A stretch of 64,000 nucleotides of DNA from Gammaproteobacteria bacterium (GTDB taxonomy: Bacteria; Pseudomonadota; Gammaproteobacteria; Burkholderiales; Gallionellaceae). Under the pieces are notes generated by a model. The model was not told the DNA's origin. It saw only the letters and a program-made list of their open reading frames with translations, and searched no databases. The translations under genes and the position numbers were made by a program. Positions 25,558 through 33,504 of this stretch are shown here, piece after piece; positions within the stretch are counted from its first letter, which is position 1; every line of letters starts with the position of its first letter. The stretch is from the NCBI GenBank assembly GCA_018813765.1, contig JAHJBC010000006.1, positions 310,001 to 374,000 of the forward strand. Reading direction: 5' to 3'.

Positions 25558-27492
25558 TTATAGCTTGAATGCCCTGACAGCTTGCCTGAAAGCAGGCAGT
25601 CCTTCCTGTTCGGATTCGTCGCCATAGCGCAGCGCGGCGTAGCGTGCGGCGAGGTCGTGGATGTCATCGGCCAGTTCGGGGCGGGCAGCTGAGATACGCG
25701 CCGCATAGTCCATCGGCCCCTCATGCAGCGCGCGCGGCAGGCCGGCCTTGGCCAGTTTGCGGCAGACCTTTAGCCACGCCGCCTGTACCGCGTCTGTCCG
25801 GCGCGCGGCGAGTCGGCGCAGCATGACGAGGGTGAAGACGCCGACCAGCAGTGCGACACCTGCCAGCATGTTGAGCGCCATCTTCTGCCAGGTGATGTCT
25901 TCCATGCCCAGACGGGTGAGGAAGGCGAACTGGCGTTCTGTGTCGTAGCCCAGCACCCACTGGTTCCACTGGTTGGACAGTGCGTCCCAGTTCAGGCGCA
26001 GGCCGCGCAACCACTGTGGCGGGTTGCGCGCCATGAAGGGCAATGCGGCGTTGTCCGGCAGCGCGGCGGACAAGCCGCCCTGGATGCGTGCGGGCGAGAT
26101 GGCGGCGGTGGGATCGATGCGCACCCAGCCGCGTTCGCCCAGCCAGACCTCGGCCCAGGCATGGGCGTCGGACTGGCGCAAAATGTAGTAGCCGCCGAGC
26201 TCGTTGAATTCGCCGCCCTGGTAGCCCGTCACCACGCGCGCCGGGATGCCGGCCGCGCGCATCAGCACCACGAAGCTGCCGGCATAGTGTTCGCAGAATC
26301 CCTGCTTCGTTTCGAACAGGAACTGGTCCACACCGTTGATGCCGAGCAGCGGCGGTTCCAGCGTGTATTCGAAACCCTCGCGGTTGAAATGGGCGAGCGC
26401 GGTGTTGACCAGCGCTTCGGCGCTATCGTTTTGTGCCCGCCATTCCTCGGCCAGGCGGCGGGTGCGCGGATTGAGGTCGGTCGGCAGCAGCAGCGCGCGG
26501 CGCAATTGCGGCGGTGCCTCGTCGACGTTCGCCCGGTAGCCCAGACTGGAACTGGCGCTGTAGCGCAGGCGCGCATTCACCCGCGACTTGCTCAGCAGCT
26601 GAAAGTCCGGCGCGAACACGGCGGGGAGGGAGATCTTCGTCGGCATTTCCAGCGCGAACAGCCACGGCTTGTTGTGCGGTTCCAGCGTGACGGTGTAGTC
26701 CAGCGGGGCGGAGACATTGCTCAATTGCGGAGGACGCAGCGTCGCGTTGGTGCCGCGCGTCCACACGGTGCCGTCGAAATCCCACAACACCGGACCGCGC
26801 CAGTACATCTGCTCGCGCAGCGGCGCCTGTCCGTCGAAAGTGACGCGGAATGCCACAGCCTCGGACAGCGACAGTTTGCTCATGCTGCCCGGCGCCATGG
26901 TGTCGGACAAACCGCTGCTGGCATAGGCATCCTGCGGCATGCCCCACAACGGCCCCTGCACGCGCGGGAACAGCACGAAGATGATGAGCGACAGCGGGAT
27001 GGCCTGCAGCAGCAGCACGACCGCGATGCGCAGCCGCGGCTTGAGCGCGAGCGCGCCGGTCTGCATATGCACCCACGTCGCCATGATCACCAGCAGCGTG
27101 AACAGCATGAACAACGCGGTGGGGATGCTTTGCGAGTAGAAGAAGTTGGTGATGATGATGAAGCACGACAGGTAGATCAGCACCGTGGCATCGCGCACCG
27201 CCCTCAGTTCCAGCAGCTTGAGCGTGGACAGCAGGATCAGTAGCGTAACGCCGACTTCGCGCCCGAACAGCGTGCGGAAATTGACGGCGATGGCCAGCAC
27301 GCAGGCGACGGTGACGCCCAGCAGCAGCCAGCGCGCGGGCAGGGGATTGCCGCTGTAGGTGAGATAGGCGCGCCAGCTCAGCAGCGCGAAACACACGGCG
27401 CTCACCCACAACGGCAGGTGGTCGGCATGCGGCGCACTCACCAGCAGGATGCAGGTGATGAGGCCGTAGGTGAGCGGGGCGGTGGGTTTCAT
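25558..27492 (-). CDS. TgpA-like membrane transglutaminase (DUF3488)
   Basis: 644 residues. Six predicted membrane helices fill the first 200 residues. A periplasmic transglutaminase-like domain follows, with the Cys-His-Asp triad visible in KQGFCEHYAGSFVVLMRAAG, SDAHAWAEVW and VRIDPTAA. A last helix (about 555-575) precedes a cytosolic DUF4129-like tail. The P. aeruginosa homologue TgpA is essential and acts on envelope targets. The gene is the third member of the moxR-DUF58-tgpA arrangement, now separated from DUF58 by a palindromic repeat. Confidence 0.93.
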   Translation of the reverse strand: MKPTAPLTYGLITCILLVSAPHADHLPLWVSAVCFALLSWRAYLTYSGNPLPARWLLLGVTVACVLAIAVNFRTLFGREVGVTLLILLSTLKLLELRAVRDATVLIYLSCFIIITNFFYSQSIPTALFMLFTLLVIMATWVHMQTGALALKPRLRIAVVLLLQAIPLSLIIFVLFPRVQGPLWGMPQDAYASSGLSDTMAPGSMSKLSLSEAVAFRVTFDGQAPLREQMYWRGPVLWDFDGTVWTRGTNATLRPPQLSNVSAPLDYTVTLEPHNKPWLFALEMPTKISLPAVFAPDFQLLSKSRVNARLRYSASSSLGYRANVDEAPPQLRRALLLPTDLNPRTRRLAEEWRAQNDSAEALVNTALAHFNREGFEYTLEPPLLGINGVDQFLFETKQGFCEHYAGSFVVLMRAAGIPARVVTGYQGGEFNELGGYYILRQSDAHAWAEVWLGERGWVRIDPTAAISPARIQGGLSAALPDNAALPFMARNPPQWLRGLRLNWDALSNQWNQWVLGYDTERQFAFLTRLGMEDITWQKMALNMLAGVALLVGVFTLVMLRRLAARRTDAVQAAWLKVCRKLAKAGLPRALHEGPMDYAARISAARPELADDIHDLAARYAALRYGDESEQEGLPAFRQAVRAFKL

Positions 27493-27498
27493 GGCACC

Positions 27499-27612
27499 GT
27501 CATTCCCGCGCAGGCGGGAATCCAGTCAGATGAACGAATCCTTGCGCAGCAAGGACAAACCCAAAAAGCATTTTGAATAAGACCGCTGGATTCCCGCCTG
27601 CGCGGGAATGAC
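27499..27612. repeat. Palindromic repeat, family A variant
   Basis: GTCATTCCCGCGCAGGCGGG with AATCCAG on the left, and CTGGATTCCCGCCTGCGCGG with GAATGAC on the right, separated by about 60 bp of AT-richer sequence. It separates the DUF58 gene from the tgpA-like gene inside what should be one operon. Confidence 0.85.
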
Positions 27613-27639
27613 GAGATTCTGGAAGGCAGTGATCTCATC

Positions 27640-28692
27640 TTACGTTTCCTCATGTCCGAACAACGCCAACCGCCGCAGACACTCCGCACGGTGAGACGAA
27701 TTATGCTGCGGCAGCAGTTGCGACACGTTACTGGCGTAGCCAGCCGATTGCGGGAGCAACTGCCCTGCGGCACCTCCCGCACCAGCGGGCTCCGCCCCAC
27801 CGTGTCGGTGCCGCACTTCGCCGTCCGGCAAACGCAGGCCGTACGCAATCCCCTGCGCATCCGCATCCAGCACCCAGCGCGTGAGCAGTTCCAGTTTCCG
27901 TTCCGGCGCGATGTTGGGCAACTGCGACCAGTCCAGCCATAACTCCTGTCCCTGCATCGCCGAGAACTGCTTCACCTGCAAACCCTGTTCGCGCGCCAGC
28001 GCCTTCCACGCGATGCGCGGCATCGCGTCGCCCGCCACGTAGTTGCGCAGGCCGGAGAAATCCTCGTCGCCGGTCGTGATCACTTTGCCGTTGCCGTCCT
28101 GCGCCGAGGCGGCAGGCAAAGGTTGCGGGGCGGCCGGTCTGGGGTAGACCAGGCAGCGCACATCGAAATGGATGTAGCTCCAGGCATGGAACAGGCCGAG
28201 CGGGTACTCGGTGTGCAGCGTCAGACGACCGCTGTCCAGCCAGCCGCGCTGTCCGGCCGGGATGTCGAACGTCACCGGCGTGGAGGCCTGCGCGGGCAGG
28301 TCGAACACGATATGGTGCCCGTCGTCGTCATGTAGATGGATCTGATGCCGCTCCAGACTGCCGGGGTTGTTGAAGTGGAACACGAAGCGCGCTGTTTCCC
28401 CGGCGAACACCGGGGTGATCTGTCCGGCATGGATATCGAGCTGTGCCATGTTGCGGAAGGCATGCAGCATGCTGATGCCGCCGGTGGTGGCGAGCAGAAA
28501 GGTGAGCACATAACCCAGGCTCAGGTTGTAGTTGATGTCGCCCAGCAGCATCAGCACCAGCACGAACGCAAAGGCGAAACCCTGGCGCGTGGGCAGGATG
28601 TAGATGCGGCGCTGGTTGAGCACCACCGTGCCGGTCTCGACAGTGCGGCGGAATGCCCAGTTGCGGAATTTTTGTTTGAACGAGGAGAGCAC
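27640..28692 (-). CDS. DUF58 domain protein of the MoxR operon
   Basis: 350 residues. Two membrane helices (about 35-75, LGDINYNLSLGYVLTFLL) precede a beta-rich region and the DUF58 signature GDEDFSGLRNYVAGDAMPRIAWKALAREQGLQVKQF, a von Willebrand A-like fold. It is thought to act with the MoxR ATPase. The C terminus is unusual. After YGLRLPDGEV there are about 46 Gly/Ala/Gln-rich residues before the conserved HRAECLRRLALFG tail, encoded by DNA containing GCGGCACC/GGTGCCGC inverted repeats at 27767-27814. This looks like an in-frame insertion. Confidence 0.9.
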   Translation of the reverse strand: MLSSFKQKFRNWAFRRTVETGTVVLNQRRIYILPTRQGFAFAFVLVLMLLGDINYNLSLGYVLTFLLATTGGISMLHAFRNMAQLDIHAGQITPVFAGETARFVFHFNNPGSLERHQIHLHDDDGHHIVFDLPAQASTPVTFDIPAGQRGWLDSGRLTLHTEYPLGLFHAWSYIHFDVRCLVYPRPAAPQPLPAASAQDGNGKVITTGDEDFSGLRNYVAGDAMPRIAWKALAREQGLQVKQFSAMQGQELWLDWSQLPNIAPERKLELLTRWVLDADAQGIAYGLRLPDGEVRHRHGGAEPAGAGGAAGQLLPQSAGYASNVSQLLPQHNSSHRAECLRRLALFGHEET

Positions 28693-28704
28693 GGAAGACA
28701 GCTG

Positions 28705-28950
28705 CTATTTTCCAAACAGCTTCCTGATCAGCATATCTCTGGACATGCTGTGATGCGATGCGATTTCGGCGAGGATTGCGGCCAGCGTGCCGATACGCAA
28801 TGGATCATGCAAAGGTACGGTGATGTGATGTTCTTTTGGAAGTGAGCAGGTGATGCGCACATGGCTGCCGGTTTGACGGGTTGGCTGGTATCCGAGTCGG
28901 TCAAGAGACTTGATAAGTTGCGCACCGGTCAGATCGCGCGGCAATTTCAT
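28705..28950 (-). CDS. hicA: HicA family mRNA interferase toxin
   Basis: 81 residues from the ATG at 28950, overlapping the hicB stop by four bases. It has the small double-stranded-RNA-binding-like HicA fold: LTGAQLIKSLDRLGYQPTRQTGSHVRITC with the catalytic-type His in GSHVRI, then HHITVPLHDPLRIGTLAAIL. It cuts mRNA when free of HicB. The module lies between moxR and the DUF58 gene. Confidence 0.9.
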   Translation of the reverse strand: MKLPRDLTGAQLIKSLDRLGYQPTRQTGSHVRITCSLPKEHHITVPLHDPLRIGTLAAILAEIASHHSMSRDMLIRKLFGK

Positions 28951-29153
28951 ACGGCGAGTACTTCCTCGCGGGTGAAGTGCAACCGGATGATTTTGGGTGC
29001 TTTGCCTTCCTCGAAATGACAATGCACCGCATCGCGTACCTGCTGATGCAGGCTTTCGATATCGTCCGCTTCGGTAAAGATTGATTCACCCAGAGCTCGC
29101 GCGATCAATCCGCCTTCCGGTGCTTCTTCCACAACAAACATGATCTCATTCAT
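28947..29153 (-). CDS. hicB: HicB-like antitoxin, short form
   Basis: 68 residues from the ATG at 29153. It keeps only the partial RNase H-like HicB fold (MFVVEEAPEGGLIARALGES, DIESLHQQVRDAVHCHF) and has no helix-turn-helix or ribbon-helix-helix tail, so it probably binds toxin but not DNA. This short type is often mislabelled as a 2-oxoisovalerate dehydrogenase fragment. The antitoxin-before-toxin order is usual for the short form. Confidence 0.82.
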   Translation of the reverse strand: MNEIMFVVEEAPEGGLIARALGESIFTEADDIESLHQQVRDAVHCHFEEGKAPKIIRLHFTREEVLAV

Positions 29154-29201
29154 GATCGTCCTTTCATTGAGTGCGCATGGACATTCTAGCACCGCTAACT
29201 G

Positions 29202-30119
29202 CTACGGGATTGCCACCGCCTCGATCAGCTCGCGCGCCAGCTTGTCGCCGTCCGAGGTATGCACGTCCTGCACGGATTGCAGGCGGTGGCTGGCGACGCC
29301 GGGCAGCACGGCCTGGATGTCTTCGGGGATGGCGGCATTGCGGCCGTCGAGCAGCGCCCAAGCGCGAGCCGCGGCGAGCAGCGACAATCCGGCACGGGGC
29401 GACAGGCCGTGCACGTAGCGCGCCGATTCGCGCGTGTGGCGCAGGATGGCTTGCGCGTAGTCGAGTAGCGCGGGCGAGACCAGCACCTGCCGGGCCTGTT
29501 GTTGCAGCGCCATCAGTTCGGCGGTCTCCATCTGCGGGGTGAGTTTTGCGACGAGGTCGCGCCGGTCCACGCCGGCCAGCAGGCCGCGTTCGGCCTGGGC
29601 ATCCGGGTAGCCCAACTGGATGCGCATCAGGAAGCGGTCGAGCTGCGATTCCGGCAGCGGGAAGGTGCCGATCTGGTTGGTGGGGTTTTGCGTGGCGATG
29701 ACAAAGAACGGCGTCGGCAGCGGGCGCGTCTCACCCTCGCTGGTGACTTGCTGTTCCTCCATCGCTTCCAGCAGCGCGCTCTGCGTCTTGGGCGTGGCAC
29801 GGTTCACCTCGTCGGCGAGGATCATCTGTGCAAAGATCGGTCCGGCGTGGAACTTGAACTCGCCGCTGTCGCGCTGGTAGATGGAGACGCCGAGGATGTC
29901 GGCGGGCAGCATGTCGCTGGTGAACTGGATGCGCTGGAACTGCAGCCCCAGCGTCCTGGCCAGCACATGCGCCAGCGTGGTCTTGCCGACGCCGGGCAGG
30001 TCTTCGATCAGCAAGTGGCCGCGCGCCAGCAGGCAGGTGAGCGCGAGCCTGATCTGGCGGGGCTTGCCGAGGATGACCTGTTCGGTCTGGGTGATGACGG
30101 CGTGCAGGGGATGGGTCAT
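29202..30119 (-). CDS. MoxR family AAA+ ATPase
   Basis: 305 residues from the ATG at 30119. The frame extends further only through the family B repeat. Walker A is EDLPGVGKTTLAHVLA, Walker B is ILADEVNRATPKTQSALLEAME, and the family motif GTFPLPESQLDRFLMR and the sensor region RAGLSLLAAARAWALL are clear. MoxR ATPases act as chaperones with DUF58/von Willebrand proteins encoded next to them. Here hicBA intervenes between the two. Confidence 0.95.
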   Translation of the reverse strand: MTHPLHAVITQTEQVILGKPRQIRLALTCLLARGHLLIEDLPGVGKTTLAHVLARTLGLQFQRIQFTSDMLPADILGVSIYQRDSGEFKFHAGPIFAQMILADEVNRATPKTQSALLEAMEEQQVTSEGETRPLPTPFFVIATQNPTNQIGTFPLPESQLDRFLMRIQLGYPDAQAERGLLAGVDRRDLVAKLTPQMETAELMALQQQARQVLVSPALLDYAQAILRHTRESARYVHGLSPRAGLSLLAAARAWALLDGRNAAIPEDIQAVLPGVASHRLQSVQDVHTSDGDKLARELIEAVAIP

Positions 30120-30149
30120 GAAATTATCTCGGCATTTAAGAACAAGGTT

Positions 30150-30245
30150 GTCCACGAAAAACACGAAAAACACGAAAGCCACGAAAGCCACGAAAAGGAA
30201 AATTCCAGGATGTGGTATTTCGTGCTTTTCGTGTCTTTCGTGGAC
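30150..30245. repeat. Palindromic repeat, family B
   Basis: GTCCACGAAAAACACGAAAA, then further CACGAAAGC units, and an inverted TTCGTGTCTTTCGTGGAC right arm. The left arm carries extra tandem units (CACGAAAGCCACGAAAGCCA) not found in the other two copies. It separates moxR from the Mth938-like gene; both are leftward. Confidence 0.85.
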
Positions 30246-30254
30246 ATTCTGGTT

Positions 30255-30635
30255 TCAAAGCAACACCGCCGCAACCACCTTCCGGTCCTCGGCGACCAGG
30301 ATGTTGTAGGTGCGGCAGGCGGCTGGGGTGTCCATGAATTCGACCGCGATGCGGTTATTGATCAGTTCGCGGTACAGTTCGGGACGGGCGAACTGCTGTC
30401 TGACGCCGGTGCCGAGCAGCAGGATATCGGGCTTCATTTCGAGGAAATAGTCGAAATGCGCGGCGGTCAGCGTGGCGAAATCGCTGGCGGGCCAGTCGGT
30501 ACGGATATCCCGGGCCATGACCACCAATGGCTGCTGGAATCGTCTTTCGTTGACCGCGACATAGCCTTCGCCGTGACCGGTGAACAGATACATGCTGGTG
30601 TCGGTGTTCAGATGCAGTGCCAAGGGGTTCTCCAT
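30255..30635 (-). CDS. Mth938-like (DUF498/NDUFAF3) domain protein
   Basis: 126 residues from the ATG at 30635; upstream codons in the same frame lie antisense to alaA and are not credible. The Mth938 fold is recognisable from YLFTGHGEGYVAVNERRFQQPLVV, MKPDILLLGTG and the closing VEFMDTPAACRTYNILVAEDRKVVAALL-like segment. The eukaryotic relative NDUFAF3 is a complex I assembly factor; the bacterial role is not established. It is divergent from alaA with 108 bp between the starts. Confidence 0.85.
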   Translation of the reverse strand: MENPLALHLNTDTSMYLFTGHGEGYVAVNERRFQQPLVVMARDIRTDWPASDFATLTAAHFDYFLEMKPDILLLGTGVRQQFARPELYRELINNRIAVEFMDTPAACRTYNILVAEDRKVVAAVLL

Positions 30636-30743
30636 TTGCGGCGGATGCTGGCGGCGCGGTAGAATCGCGGCCTTTGCAACGCCTTTGCCGTATGCCGTGG
30701 ATTCTACCATCGGCACCGGCCCGGCAAACCGGGAAGCCCTCAA

Positions 30744-31991
30744 GTGAAACACGAAAAAGATACCTCCAGACCCGTGCTGAAATCGGCCAAGCTGGCGAAT
30801 GTCTGCTACGACATCCGCGGCCCGGTCATGGCGCGCGCGAAACAGATGGAGGAAGAGGGGCAGCGCATCATCAAGCTGAACATCGGCAACCTCGCGCCGT
30901 TCGGCTTCGACGCGCCGGAAGAAGTGCAGCAGGACGTGATCCTGAACCTGCCGAATTCGTCCGGTTATTCCGATTCCAAGGGCCTGTTCGCCGCGCGCAA
31001 GGCGATCATGCACTACACCCAGTTGAAGAAGATCGCCGGTGTGACCATCGACGACATCTTCATCGGCAACGGCGCTTCCGAACTCATCGTCATGGGCATG
31101 CAGGGATTGCTCAATCCGGGCGACGAAGTGCTGGTGCCCGCACCGGACTACCCGCTGTGGACGGCGGCAGTCGCACTGGCGACCGGCACGCCCCGCCATT
31201 ACCTGTGCGACGAGGCCAACGATTGGAATCCCGACCTCAAGGACATGCGCAGCAAGATCACGCCCAATACCAAGGCGATTGTGGTCATCAACCCGAACAA
31301 TCCCACCGGCGCGGTGTATTCCGACGAGATACTGAAAGAGATCATCCAGATCGCGCGCGAGCACAACCTCATCATCTTCGCCGACGAGATCTACGACAAG
31401 GTGCTGTACGACGGCGTCACGCACACCTCCATGGCTTCAATGGCCGACGACGTGCTGTTCGTCACGCTCAACGGCCTGTCCAAGAACTACCGCGCCTGCG
31501 GCTACCGCTCCGGCTGGATGGTCATCTCCGGTGCGAAGAAGAACGCGCAGGACTACATCGACGGCCTCAACATCCTCGCCTCGATGCGCCTGTGTTCCAA
31601 CGTGCCGGGACAGTACGCCATCCAGACCGCGCTCGGCGGCTACCAGAGTATCAACGACCTGGTTGCGCCCGGCGGTCGCCTGTACAAGCAGCGCGAGCTC
31701 GCCTACAACCTGCTCACCGCGATCCCCGGCGTGACCTGCGTCAAGCCCAAGGCGGCGCTGTACATGTTCCCCAAGCTCGACCACAAGATGTATCCGATCA
31801 AGGACGACCAGAAGTTCATCCTCGAGCTGCTGGAGGCGGAGAAGGTGCTGATCGTGCAGGGCACCGGTTTCAACTGGAAGCACCCGGACCATTTCCGCAT
31901 CGTGTTCCTGCCCAATGCCGACGACCTCACCGAGGCCATCCATCGTATTGCACGTTTTCTCGAACACTATCGTAAACAAGCTGGTAGCTAG
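30744..31991 (+). CDS. alaA: Alanine (glutamate-pyruvate) aminotransferase
   Basis: 415 residues from a GTG. It follows E. coli AlaA almost motif by motif: KLANVCYDIRGPV, NIGNLAPFGFDAP, GYSDSKGLFAARKAI, VINPNNPTGAVYS, IFADEIYDKVLYD, and the PLP-lysine region FVTLNGLSKNYRACGYRSGW. It transfers amino groups between glutamate and pyruvate. It is followed by hom and thrC, forming an amino-acid operon, and its stop lies in the GTAGC-rich repeat. Confidence 0.95.
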   Translation: MKHEKDTSRPVLKSAKLANVCYDIRGPVMARAKQMEEEGQRIIKLNIGNLAPFGFDAPEEVQQDVILNLPNSSGYSDSKGLFAARKAIMHYTQLKKIAGVTIDDIFIGNGASELIVMGMQGLLNPGDEVLVPAPDYPLWTAAVALATGTPRHYLCDEANDWNPDLKDMRSKITPNTKAIVVINPNNPTGAVYSDEILKEIIQIAREHNLIIFADEIYDKVLYDGVTHTSMASMADDVLFVTLNGLSKNYRACGYRSGWMVISGAKKNAQDYIDGLNILASMRLCSNVPGQYAIQTALGGYQSINDLVAPGGRLYKQRELAYNLLTAIPGVTCVKPKAALYMFPKLDHKMYPIKDDQKFILELLEAEKVLIVQGTGFNWKHPDHFRIVFLPNADDLTEAIHRIARFLEHYRKQAGS

Positions 31992-32053
31992 TAGCTAGTA
32001 GCTTGTAGCAGAGTCGGTTTTGCTACCAGCTACAGGCTACCCGCTACAAGCTC
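31978..32053. repeat. GTAGC-rich palindromic repeat, family D
   Basis: GTAGCTAGTAGCTTGTAGC units followed after GGTTTTGC by inverted GCTACCAGCTACAGGCTAC units. It starts at AACAAGCT within the last codons of alaA and ends directly before the AAAAGGA ribosome site of hom. This is the same placement as the copy at 16631. Confidence 0.85.
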
Positions 32054-32066
32054 AAAAGGAATTTAA

Positions 32067-33380
32067 ATGAAACCAATCAACGTAGGCCTCCTCGGCATCG
32101 GCACCGTCGGCGGCGGCACCTTCACCGTACTGCAACGCAACGCGGAAGAGATCACCCGCCGCGCCGGTCGTCCCATCCGCATCACCGTGGTGGCGGACAA
32201 GAACGTGGAGCTGGCGAAGAAAGTCACCGCCGGTGCTTGTCGCGTGACGGACGATGCGTTCTCCGTGGTGACCGATCCGGAAGTCGATATCGTCATCGAA
32301 CTCATCGGCGGCTACGGCGTGGCCAAGGAGCTGGTGTTGAAGGCCATCGCCAACGGCAAGCATGTGGTCACTGCCAACAAGGCGCTGCTGGCCGTGCATG
32401 GCAACGAGATATTCAAGGCCGCGCAGGACAAGGGCGTGATGGTCGCTTTCGAGGCGGCGGTGGCAGGCGGCATCCCCATCATCAAGGCGCTGCGCGAAGG
32501 CCTCTCCGCCAACCGCATCGAGTGGATCGCCGGCATCATCAACGGCACCACCAACTTCATCCTGTCCGAGATGCGCGACAAGGGCTTGAGCTTCGACACT
32601 GTGCTGAAAGAAGCGCAGCGTCTGGGCTACGCCGAAGCCGATCCGACCTTCGACATTGAGGGCGTGGATGCCGCGCACAAGATCACGATTCTTTCCGCGC
32701 TGGCCTTCGGCATCCCGATGCAGTTCGACAAGGCTTATGTCGAAGGCATCTCCAAGCTCGATGCGACCGACATCAAATACGCCGAACAGCTCGGCTACCG
32801 CATCAAGCTGCTGGGCATCGCCAAGCGCACCGATGAAGGCGTCGAGCTGCGCGTGCACCCCACGCTGATCCCGAGCAAACGTCTCATCGCCAACGTCGAA
32901 GGCGCGATGAACGCCGTGTTGGTGCAGGGCGACGCTGTCGGCGCCACGCTGTATTACGGCAAGGGGGCCGGTGCAGAACCGACTGCCAGCGCGGTGATCG
33001 CCGACCTGGTGGACGTGACGCGCACCGCGACCGCCGATCCGCAGAATCGCGTGCCGCATCTCGCGTTCCAGCCGAACGCGATGGCCGATATCAAAATCCT
33101 GCCGATGGACGACGTCATCACCAGCTACTACCTGCGCCTGCGCGTGCAGGATAAGCCCGGCGTGCTGGCCGACATCACGCGCATCCTGGCGGATGAGCAA
33201 ATCTCCATCGACGCCGTGATCCAGAAAGAGCCGGAAGAAGGCGAAGAGCAGACCGACCTCATCATGCTCACGCACCAGACACGCGAGAAGCGCATCAATG
33301 CTGCGATCAAAAAGATCGAGGCATTGGGCGTGGTGGCAGGGAAGGTGACCAAATTGCGCTTGGAAGAGTTAGGCAAGTAA
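32067..33380 (+). CDS. hom: Homoserine dehydrogenase
   Basis: 437 residues, the monofunctional three-domain form. The nucleotide-binding GLLGIGTVGGGTF, substrate motif VAGGIPIIKALREGLSANRI, GIINGTTNFIL, and YAEADPTFDIEGVDAAHK are all clear. A C-terminal ACT domain (YYLRLRVQDKPGVLADIT) should give threonine feedback. It reduces aspartate semialdehyde to homoserine. thrC lies 124 bp downstream. Confidence 0.97.
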   Translation: MKPINVGLLGIGTVGGGTFTVLQRNAEEITRRAGRPIRITVVADKNVELAKKVTAGACRVTDDAFSVVTDPEVDIVIELIGGYGVAKELVLKAIANGKHVVTANKALLAVHGNEIFKAAQDKGVMVAFEAAVAGGIPIIKALREGLSANRIEWIAGIINGTTNFILSEMRDKGLSFDTVLKEAQRLGYAEADPTFDIEGVDAAHKITILSALAFGIPMQFDKAYVEGISKLDATDIKYAEQLGYRIKLLGIAKRTDEGVELRVHPTLIPSKRLIANVEGAMNAVLVQGDAVGATLYYGKGAGAEPTASAVIADLVDVTRTATADPQNRVPHLAFQPNAMADIKILPMDDVITSYYLRLRVQDKPGVLADITRILADEQISIDAVIQKEPEEGEEQTDLIMLTHQTREKRINAAIKKIEALGVVAGKVTKLRLEELGK

Positions 33381-33388
33381 ATCATTAG

Positions 33389-33480
33389 CTCCCTCCCCCT
33401 TGCAGGGGGAGGGCTGGGGTGGGGGTAGAAGTTTGAGAGTTTCACCCCCATCCTGACCTTCCCCCTTCAAGGGGAAGGAA
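33389..33480. repeat. Palindromic repeat, CTCCCTCCCCCTT family
   Basis: An inner hairpin CCCTCCCCCTTGCAGGGGGA and a second CTTCCCCCTTCAAGGGGAAG lie in an overall inverted arrangement (GGGCTGGGGTGGGGG against CACCCCCATCCTG). It fills the hom-thrC spacer. The style resembles the repeat inside mfd, but the sequence family differs. Confidence 0.8.
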
Positions 33481-33504
33481 CTGTAGAGTCCGAGGATATT
33501 TGAA

